From: Bryobacterales bacterium
GTDB taxonomy: Bacteria > Acidobacteriota > Terriglobia > Bryobacterales > Bryobacteraceae
Assembly: GCA_016789785.1 (NCBI GenBank)
Contig: JAEUQE010000224.1
Location: forward strand, 1-12,462
DNA: 12,462 nucleotides
Direction of reading: 5' to 3'
The translations under genes and the position numbers were made by a program. This document shows positions 7,204-12,462 of this stretch, in pieces (positions within the stretch are counted from its first letter, which is position 1; each line of letters begins with the position of its first letter). Below the pieces are notes generated by a model. It did no database searches, was not told the DNA's origin, and saw only the letters and a program-made list of their open reading frames with translations.

Positions 7204-9936
7204 ATGTCGAAACAGGTTTATTCCTTCGGCGGAGGTACGGCCGACGGCGACGGTAAGATGAAGAACATTCTCGGTGGAAAAGGTGCCAACCTCGCCGAGA
7301 TGTGCCGTACAGGCGTTCCGGTGCCACCCGGATTCACCCTCACCTGCCAGGTCTGCAACATCTATTTCGAGAACGGCTACAAGGTTCCCGAAGAGATCAA
7401 CAAACAGATGTTCGAAGCGCTCGGGATTCTGGAAGGCCGCATGGGCCAGAAACTCGGTGACGCATCCAACCCGCTGCTGGTGAGCGTGCGCAGTGGTGCG
7501 CCGTTCTCCATGCCGGGCATGATGGACACCATCCTCAATCTCGGCTTGAACGACGAGACGGTGAAGGCACTCGCGGCCAAGGGCGGCGATCGCTTTGCGT
7601 ACGACTGCTACCGCCGTTTCATCCAGATGTTCGGCAACGTGGTGCTGGACATCGAGAAGGATGAGTTCGAGCACATCTTCGACGCGCAGAAGAAGAAGTC
7701 GAAGGCGAAGATGGACACCGACCTGACGGCGAAGGACCTGCAGGCCGTCATCAGCGACTACAAGAAGCTGGTGAAGAAGCACACCAAGAAGGATTTTCCG
7801 CAAGAGGCGCGTTTGCAGCTCGAGATGGCGCGCGACGCGGTGTTCCGCTCCTGGCACAATGATCGCGCGAAGTACTATCGCCAGATGAATAAGATCCCGG
7901 ATAACCTCGGCACGGCTGTCAACGTGCAAGCGATGGTGTTTGGCAACCTTGGCGATACGTCGGCGACGGGCGTGGGCTTCACGCGCAACCCCGCCACGGG
8001 CGAGAACGTGTTCTACGGCGAATTCCTTGTGAATGCGCAGGGTGAAGACGTGGTGGCCGGCATTCGCACCCCGCGCCCGATCGCGGAACTCGCGGAAGAA
8101 CTGCCGGAGGCGTACAACGAACTGCGCCAGATCACGGCGACGCTGGAAAAGCACTATCGCGACATTCAGGATTTCGAGTTCACCATTCAGGACCGCAAGC
8201 TCTACATGCTGCAGACCCGCAACGGCAAGCGCACGGGTCCGGCCGCCGTGAAGATCGCGGTGGAGATGGTGCACGAAGGGTTGATCAACAAGCAGGAAGC
8301 AGTGCTGCGGGTGGATCCTCAGCAGCTTGATCAACTGCTGCACCCGCGTCTGGATCCGAAGCTGATCGGCAAGCTGACGAAGCTTGGCCGCGGTCTACCT
8401 GCATCGCCGGGAGCGGCGGTTGGCAAGATCGTGTTCAGCGCGGATCACGCCGTGGAACAGGCTCCGAAGTCACCCGTGATGCTGGTTCGCAAGGAGACTG
8501 TGCCGGATGACATTCACGGCATGGAAGTGTCGAAGGGCATTCTCACCTCGCGCGGTGGTATGACCAGCCACGCCGCGGTGGTTGCTCGCGGCATGGGTAT
8601 CCCCTGCGTCGCCGGCGCCGAGATGGTTTCGGTGGACGAGCGTGCAAAGACGCTCACCACGACCGTGAACGGCAAGAAGGTGGTTCTGAAGGAAGGTGAC
8701 TGGCTGTCGATCGATGGCGCGACGGGCGACATCTATGCGGGCCAGGCATCGACGATCGAAGCGGATCCTTCCTCCGGCGACTTGGCCGAGTTCATGACCT
8801 GGGCCGATGAATTCCGCGGCAAGTTTGGCGTCCGCGCGAATGCGGATATTCCGCGCGATGCGAAGACGGCGCGTAAGTTCGGCGCCGAGGGCATTGGCCT
8901 GTGCCGCACCGAGCACATGTTTTTCGGCGAGGACCGTCTGCCGCACGTGCAGGCGATGATTCTCTCCGAGAGCGAGAAGGACCGGCGCAAGGCGCTCACA
9001 AAGCTTCTGCCGATGCAGCGCAAGGATTTCGCCGGCTTGTTCGAAGCGATGGATGGCTTCCCGGTGGTGATCCGCACGCTCGATCCGCCGCTGCACGAAT
9101 TCGTGCCGAAGCGCGAGGATCTGATGGTGGATATCGCGAAGCTGCCGAACGCCGATGCGAAGGCGAAGAAGGAAATGGCGGCGCGTTACCGGATGACGGT
9201 GGCGGAATTGAAGAAGGGTCTGCCCGACTTGCTGAAGCGCGTGGAAGAACTGCACGAGTTCAACCCGATGCTTGGCCATCGTGGCTGCCGCCTGGGGATC
9301 ACCTATCCCGAAATCACCGAGATGCAGGCGCGTGCGATTTTCGAGGCGGCCGTGCAGGTGGCGAAGAAGGGCAAGAAGGTGATTCCGGAGGTCATGATTC
9401 CGCTGATCGGCAGCGTGGCGGAACTCGAGAATCAGAAGGCGATTGTGAAGCAGGTGGCGGAAGAAGTGCTCGAAAAGGCGGGCATGAAGGATCTGCACTA
9501 CATGATCGGCACGATGATCGAGATCCCGCGCGCGGCGCTGACGGCGGATCTGGTGGCCAAGGAAGCCGAGTTCTTCAGCTTCGGCACGAACGACCTGACG
9601 CAGACGACGATGGGTTTGAGCCGCGACGACTACACGAAGTTCTCCAAGGACTATCAGGACAAGAAGATCTTCAAGGCGGATCCGTTTGCGGTGCTCGATC
9701 AGGAGGGCGTCGGCAAACTGGTGAAGTTCGCGGTGGATGCGGGCCGTTCGACGCGATCGGATCTGGAAGTCGGGATCTGCGGCGAGCACGGTGGTGAGCC
9801 GAGTTCGGTGGAGTTCTGCTACCGGGTCGGGATGAACTACGTGAGCTGTTCGCCGTTCCGTGTGCCGATTGCACGGCTGGCGGCGGCGCAAGCTGCGATC
9901 AGCGGCGACAAGTCGGAGCGCACGCGCACGGCTTAG
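7204..9936 (+). CDS. ppdK: Pyruvate, phosphate dikinase
   Basis: The enzyme reversibly converts pyruvate, ATP and phosphate to PEP, AMP and pyrophosphate, linking glycolysis and gluconeogenesis. The 910-residue product has the full three-part architecture. The ATP-grasp nucleotide-binding domain covers about 1-340 (GGKGANLAEM, SVRSGAPFSMPGMMDTILNL, LQTRNGKR). The swivelling phosphohistidine domain is about 390-510, with GGMTSHAAVVARGMGIPCVA and catalytic H456. The PEP/pyruvate TIM barrel is about 530-905 (GAEGIGLCRTEHMFF with R568, NPMLGHRGCR, FGTNDLTQTTMG at 793-804, ICGEHGGEP with C859 as the general-acid cysteine). It is somewhat longer than the 874-residue Clostridium symbiosum enzyme. 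It is the last gene of the recO-glyQ-glyS-ppdK block and ends at an intrinsic terminator. Its codons 793-877 are duplicated at 12206-12462. Because the copy here is joined to an intact 3' end, this is the functional gene. Confidence 0.97.
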   Translation: MSKQVYSFGGGTADGDGKMKNILGGKGANLAEMCRTGVPVPPGFTLTCQVCNIYFENGYKVPEEINKQMFEALGILEGRMGQKLGDASNPLLVSVRSGAPFSMPGMMDTILNLGLNDETVKALAAKGGDRFAYDCYRRFIQMFGNVVLDIEKDEFEHIFDAQKKKSKAKMDTDLTAKDLQAVISDYKKLVKKHTKKDFPQEARLQLEMARDAVFRSWHNDRAKYYRQMNKIPDNLGTAVNVQAMVFGNLGDTSATGVGFTRNPATGENVFYGEFLVNAQGEDVVAGIRTPRPIAELAEELPEAYNELRQITATLEKHYRDIQDFEFTIQDRKLYMLQTRNGKRTGPAAVKIAVEMVHEGLINKQEAVLRVDPQQLDQLLHPRLDPKLIGKLTKLGRGLPASPGAAVGKIVFSADHAVEQAPKSPVMLVRKETVPDDIHGMEVSKGILTSRGGMTSHAAVVARGMGIPCVAGAEMVSVDERAKTLTTTVNGKKVVLKEGDWLSIDGATGDIYAGQASTIEADPSSGDLAEFMTWADEFRGKFGVRANADIPRDAKTARKFGAEGIGLCRTEHMFFGEDRLPHVQAMILSESEKDRRKALTKLLPMQRKDFAGLFEAMDGFPVVIRTLDPPLHEFVPKREDLMVDIAKLPNADAKAKKEMAARYRMTVAELKKGLPDLLKRVEELHEFNPMLGHRGCRLGITYPEITEMQARAIFEAAVQVAKKGKKVIPEVMIPLIGSVAELENQKAIVKQVAEEVLEKAGMKDLHYMIGTMIEIPRAALTADLVAKEAEFFSFGTNDLTQTTMGLSRDDYTKFSKDYQDKKIFKADPFAVLDQEGVGKLVKFAVDAGRSTRSDLEVGICGEHGGEPSSVEFCYRVGMNYVSCSPFRVPIARLAAAQAAISGDKSERTRTA
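9580..9836 (+). repeat. Direct repeat, copy 1 (inside ppdK)
   Basis: This segment of ppdK, beginning at codon 793 (TTCGGCACGAACGA), recurs at a constant offset of 2626 bp at 12206-12462. By direct comparison the two copies differ at 8 of 257 positions with no indel. Homology on the left stops sharply: the bases before TTCGG are CAGC here and ACAT in copy 2. Confidence 0.97.
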
Positions 9937-9959
9937 TTGGATGTGAGTTGAGAAACAAG

Positions 9960-9988
9960 AGGCCGGTCCTTCGGGGCCGGCCTTTTTT
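9960..9988 (+). terminator. Intrinsic terminator of the ppdK block, UUCG tetraloop
   Basis: GGCCGGTCC (9961-9969) pairs with GGGCCGGCC (9974-9982), including one G-U wobble, around a TTCG loop, and is followed by six T. The flanking A9960 and T9983 extend the stem. On the opposite strand the same hairpin lies 4 bases beyond the stop of the DUF4435 gene and is followed by TCTTGTTTCTC, so it probably terminates both converging transcripts. Confidence 0.93.
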
Positions 9989-9991
9989 GTA

Positions 9992-10837
9992 TCAGGCTCT
10001 ACCTCGGAGGACTCGGAAGGGCGGATTGATGCGTTCCCACTCGCGTATATCTGCGTGGGTTCGGCATGCTTCGAACATGATTTGATCGAACGCCAATCGA
10101 AGACCTTCGGAGATTGCTTCGAGTGAGTACTCCTTCTTGCCGATGACCTTGCGAAGGCCAATCTGTAGCACCGTCAAGGTGTCCTTACCATGGAGAAGGA
10201 CCCATGGATCACAAGGCGGAATCAACTTGAGGGCAGTTTTCAAAGACTCGAAGGACTGGCCAGGGATTCGAGCCGCTATCTCCCGCAGTAACTCCTCGTC
10301 ATTGAGGCTCCATGTCGCCGCGGGGATGAACCGGTTTGGGTTCAGCCTTTTGAAATCGACAGCCCATTGATGTTGGATGCTCAGGTATCGCAGTTCACCA
10401 AAGATCCTGGATCTGTCTATGAGGCAGTCTCGAATTGGGCGGCCCTCGCGCCTCTCGATCTCAATGATTTTGGCCTCGTCCCCCCTTTCGATCAGCAACC
10501 TGTCAAGAGCCTCGCTCCTCAGCAACAGCGTCTCAAGATCGCTGGTATCGGTACGAATGATATTCTCCGCTCGCGGTGTGTTCAGGAGCGCGTCGAAATC
10601 GTCATCCACCACGCCGAGCAGTCCCCGATACTGGATGCCCGCTTCAGCAATAGCCTTGATTACGGTCGGCTTGCTTCCCGCGGTCACGAGTTGGCAAGTT
10701 TCCCCGCCGATTCGCGGTTTCCAGAACTTCCAGTCGTCACTCCCTTCGACGAGCATCAAAGCTCCACGAAACGCCGTGCGACTCATCGCGATTTCGGCAA
10801 CCACGTCGCCACACGTCCGGGTGGGGAAGTCTGACAT
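9992..10837 (-). CDS. DUF4435 TOPRIM-like protein, PARIS AriB-type effector
   Basis: The 281-residue cytoplasmic protein has a DUF4435/TOPRIM-like core. The first acidic motif is LMLVEGSDDWKFW with E31, D34 and D35. The second is GLLGVVDDDFDALL with D78-D80, followed by TDTSDLETLLL (96-106), typical of DUF4435. In the studied E. coli PARIS system, AriB is a TOPRIM nuclease held inactive by the AriA ATPase and released on sensing a phage anti-restriction protein; it then cleaves host tRNA. The glutamate in the VEG motif is the expected catalytic residue. The partner ATPase gene lies immediately upstream (14-bp gap), and CGGAG stands 6 bases before this ATG, so this is the second gene of a two-gene operon in the ariA-ariB order. 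The C-terminal ~130 residues show no motif I recognise. The DUF4435 call is strong; the exact target and trigger are unknown. Confidence 0.82.
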   Translation of the reverse strand: MSDFPTRTCGDVVAEIAMSRTAFRGALMLVEGSDDWKFWKPRIGGETCQLVTAGSKPTVIKAIAEAGIQYRGLLGVVDDDFDALLNTPRAENIIRTDTSDLETLLLRSEALDRLLIERGDEAKIIEIERREGRPIRDCLIDRSRIFGELRYLSIQHQWAVDFKRLNPNRFIPAATWSLNDEELLREIAARIPGQSFESLKTALKLIPPCDPWVLLHGKDTLTVLQIGLRKVIGKKEYSLEAISEGLRLAFDQIMFEACRTHADIREWERINPPFRVLRGRA

Positions 10838-10851
10838 CAGCGCTCCGAGGC

Positions 10852-12087
10852 CTATGCCGCGACATCGGCAGTGAGCGGCACCATCAGATCATGCCGTTCG
10901 CCCACGATGAATGGCGAGTGCGTCGCCAGAACGACGTCGAAGCCCGTCGCCGCGACTACTTCCAACAGGTCCGCGAGAAAGCTCTTCTGCCACGTGAGAT
11001 GAAAGGAGAGTTCGGGCTCGTCGAGAAGTACCAGCGTGTTCGGCTTCACACGGAAAAGCAGGTCGTAAAGCAAGACAAACTGGTGTTGTTCACCAGAAGA
11101 GAGCGAATCCAACTCAAGCACTTCGTTGTCGGCAGTGCGCGCCATGAAACCGCGTTCCCGGTCAATTTGAATCGACTTGTCGATGAACTTGCGGTTGAGT
11201 TGGCTCAGCAGGATCTCGACGCGCCTTGCGATATCGTCCAGAACCCCGAGTTTCTTTGCAGTGTTCTCCACCCACAGGGCCATCGCAGGCCGACGTTCCG
11301 GTTCTAGATTGTCGATCGCGGGAACATCAGGCACCCCGGGGGCATCTCCCGCAATCAGGCCGATTCGCTTGAGCTGGCTTCTCTTCTTTTCCAGATCCTC
11401 CAATTTCAGCTTGATCTCCGATACGGGCATCGAAGTGGCAGCACCACTGAGGAGTCGTAACGGAAAGCTCTCGTCGAGTGCCTGAGATCGCTGGGCATAG
11501 GCCATGTTAGCTTCGGCGATTCGACCCCGAAACTCATCCACATAGGTCTTCACCGTCGCAACAGGTCCCTCCGAGCGGTTGGGTTGCCATCTGCCACCGA
11601 CAGGGGAGACACGCATTAGGCGCTGTGCCTCGACCAAATGAACACTGACTCTCGACTGAACCTCGCCAAACCAGGGGATTCTGGCGTCCCATGCCGGAGG
11701 GTTCGGCAACAATTGCCTAAGCGCGTCCATCGCGTCGCCTGTATTGTCGGCGTCGAACTCGTCCTTGAAATTGCCGTCGGGGCCCGACAACGATATCTCG
11801 AGAGCCAACTTCTTGCGCAGAACGTCCTTTCCGAACTGGCGGAAAGAGAGCACGGAGCCATCATCGAACTCAGTCTGGAACTCCTGAAACGGGAACTTCA
11901 GTAACTCGCGAGCGTCGCCAGAAAGCGCCGTCTTTACCAACCCCAGCAGCACTGTCTTCCCAATCCCGTTGGGGCCGTGGACAATGGTTACCCTATCGGT
12001 AGGGTTGAGCACCACATCGTGGGTGTAGCGGCCAAATAACTTCGATACTCGAATTCGAGTCACCCGAAGTGAAGCGGTGTCATGCAT
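10852..12087 (-). CDS. AAA/ABC-type ATPase, PARIS AriA-like
   Basis: From the ATG at 12087 the product has 411 residues and a split RecF/SMC-like ATPase: Walker A GPNGIGKT (38-45), an interrupted middle region (about 130-300) with a charged, helical stretch containing KLKLEDLEKKRSQLK, the ABC signature LSSGEQHQ (329-336), Walker B LVLLDEPELSFH (352-363) and the ATHSP switch histidine H390. The same ATPase class occurs in AriA of PARIS and in AbiL- and OLD-like defence systems. The DUF4435 partner directly downstream favours PARIS. In studied PARIS, AriA assembles into a multimer, holds AriB and senses phage-encoded triggers. A longer in-frame start at 12213 is rejected: it would add 42 unrelated residues and run antisense into the ppdK fragment, whereas SLRVTRIRVSKLFGRYTHDV begins normally for these ATPases and GAGG precedes the ATG by 10 bases. 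Specific assignment to PARIS is by architecture, not by alignment. Confidence 0.82.
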   Translation of the reverse strand: MHDTASLRVTRIRVSKLFGRYTHDVVLNPTDRVTIVHGPNGIGKTVLLGLVKTALSGDARELLKFPFQEFQTEFDDGSVLSFRQFGKDVLRKKLALEISLSGPDGNFKDEFDADNTGDAMDALRQLLPNPPAWDARIPWFGEVQSRVSVHLVEAQRLMRVSPVGGRWQPNRSEGPVATVKTYVDEFRGRIAEANMAYAQRSQALDESFPLRLLSGAATSMPVSEIKLKLEDLEKKRSQLKRIGLIAGDAPGVPDVPAIDNLEPERRPAMALWVENTAKKLGVLDDIARRVEILLSQLNRKFIDKSIQIDRERGFMARTADNEVLELDSLSSGEQHQFVLLYDLLFRVKPNTLVLLDEPELSFHLTWQKSFLADLLEVVAATGFDVVLATHSPFIVGERHDLMVPLTADVAA

Positions 12088-12118
12088 GCTACAAATGCCT
12101 CGCAGCGTCGTTCCACGG

Positions 12119-12152
12119 AAGGCTGGAGCATCGGTTCTTATCTGCCAGCCTT
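12119..12152. repeat. Inverted repeat upstream of the ATPase gene
   Basis: AAGGCTGG (12119-12126) is a perfect inverted match to CCAGCCTT (12145-12152), with an 18-base spacer. An overlapping pair, CTGGAG (12123-12128) and CTCCAG (12155-12160), shares part of it. It lies 32 bases before the ATPase start, where an operator or a 5'-leader hairpin could act. Function is not shown. Confidence 0.45.
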
Positions 12153-12172
12153 CACTCCAGGCCACCAATCGC

Positions 12173-12200
12173 AGTCTACCAAAGAGGCGCATGCCGGCAA
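12173..12200 (-). promoter_or_regulatory. Possible promoter of the AAA/DUF4435 operon
   Basis: On the minus strand TTGCCG (12200-12195) and TAGACT (12178-12173) are separated by 16 bases, each matching four of six consensus positions. The site lies between the ppdK fragment and the inverted repeat. The match is weak and could be chance. Confidence 0.2.
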
Positions 12201-12205
12201 GACAT

Positions 12206-12462
12206 TTCGGCACGAACGATCTGACGCAGACGACGATGGGCTTGAGCCGCGACGACTACACGAAGTTCTCCAAGGACCATCAGGACAAGAAGATCTTCAA
12301 GGCGGACCCGTTTGCGATGCTCGATCAGGAGGGCGTCGGCAAGCTGGTGAAGTTCGCGGTGGATGCGGGCCGTTCGACGCGTCCGGATCTGGAAGTCGGG
12401 ATCTGCGGCGAGCACGGTGGTGAGCCGAGTTCGGTGGAGTTCTGCTACCGGGTCGGGATGAA
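12206..12462 (+). pseudogene. Displaced 3' fragment of ppdK (second copy)
   Basis: The fragment corresponds without gaps to codons 793 to 877 of ppdK (plus two bases of codon 878) and stays open in the ppdK frame, reading FGTNDLTQTTMGLSRDDYTK onward and through ICGEHGGEP. It lacks the ATP-grasp and phosphohistidine domains and any start or ribosome-binding site at its beginning, so it cannot make an enzyme. Eight bases differ from the intact gene. Five are silent and three change residues (Tyr to His, Val to Met and Ser to Pro). The fragment continues past the window edge, so its true 3' end is not visible. It is most likely the original ppdK end displaced by an insertion. Confidence 0.9.

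Larger units (their letters stand above)
9580..12205. mobile_element. Candidate small inserted island carrying a PARIS-like module
   Basis: The unit between the two homology starts is 2626 bp and holds the 3' end of ppdK, its terminator and the minus-strand AAA/DUF4435 operon. Elements that integrate inside a gene often carry a substitute 3' end that rebuilds the target and leave the original end displaced on the far side, which is exactly the layout here. Seen directly: the tandem homology, its sharp left limit and the abrupt truncation of the distal copy. Inferred: insertion as the cause. There is no integrase or transposase in the window, and the element could extend or be mobilised in trans. 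A chimeric assembly is also possible. Confidence 0.4.

Noticed and set aside
7198..8343. 381-codon open frame antisense to the 5' half of ppdK
   Set aside because: The His/Arg/Val-rich product is typical of an antisense shadow, with no ribosome-binding site or recognised domain.
8470..10161. 563-codon open frame antisense to ppdK
   Set aside because: It is the complement of a strongly supported enzyme in GC-rich sequence. Its product is Arg/His/Leu-rich with no family features, and it runs through the terminator and the DUF4435 gene end.
12088..12213. 42-residue N-terminal extension of the ATPase from an upstream ATG
   Set aside because: The extension is unlike ATPase family starts and overlaps the ppdK fragment antisense. 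The ATG at 12087 has GAGG at a good distance.
12082..12423. 113-codon plus-strand frame at the right edge
   Set aside because: Most of it reads the duplicated ppdK segment in the wrong frame. The same wrong-frame peptide end occurs inside ppdK at 9797.

Overview
The window is bacterial, GC-rich and densely coded. The mix of genes resembles soil Acidobacteriota of the Solibacter/Bryobacter type: a secreted DUF1080 (3-keto-disaccharide hydrolase) protein, a Tat-exported sulfatase, the two-subunit glycyl-tRNA synthetase genes, and pyruvate phosphate dikinase directly behind glyS. That assignment is inference from gene content and protein style. No rRNA, tRNA or CRISPR array is visible.

Left edge (1-800). 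On the minus strand, a DUF2384-type (MbcA/ParS/Xre) antitoxin is followed, with a TAATG stop/start overlap, by the first 46 codons of a RES-domain toxin that runs off the window. The antitoxin has a clear C-terminal toxin-binding half but no recognisable N-terminal half. Just upstream of it is a gene-free stretch with direct and inverted copies of a GTTATTCCG-like 9-mer, which looks like the scar or att region of a recombinase-mobilised element.

Middle (799-3503). A secreted DUF1080 protein (+) converges on a two-gene minus-strand unit: an iduronate-2-sulfatase-like Tat-exported sulfatase (FGly motif CNPSR), whose stop codon directly abuts the start of an unrecognised cysteine-rich protein.

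Housekeeping block (3595-9988, +). recO, glyQ, glyS and ppdK are tightly spaced (19 bp, 4-bp overlap, 18 bp). The block ends in a strong UUCG-tetraloop intrinsic terminator.

Right part (9992-12462). A two-gene minus-strand operon encodes an ABC/RecF-like AAA ATPase followed by a DUF4435 TOPRIM-like protein. This is the architecture and gene order of the PARIS (AriA/AriB) anti-phage system. It lies between the intact 3' end of ppdK and a second, diverged copy (8 differences in 257 bp) of the ppdK 3' region in the same orientation, which begins abruptly at codon 793 of ppdK and continues to the window edge. The simplest reading is a small defence cargo inserted into the ppdK 3' end, carrying its own replacement 3' end and displacing the original. 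No integrase is visible. A strain-chimeric assembly at a contig end is the main alternative.
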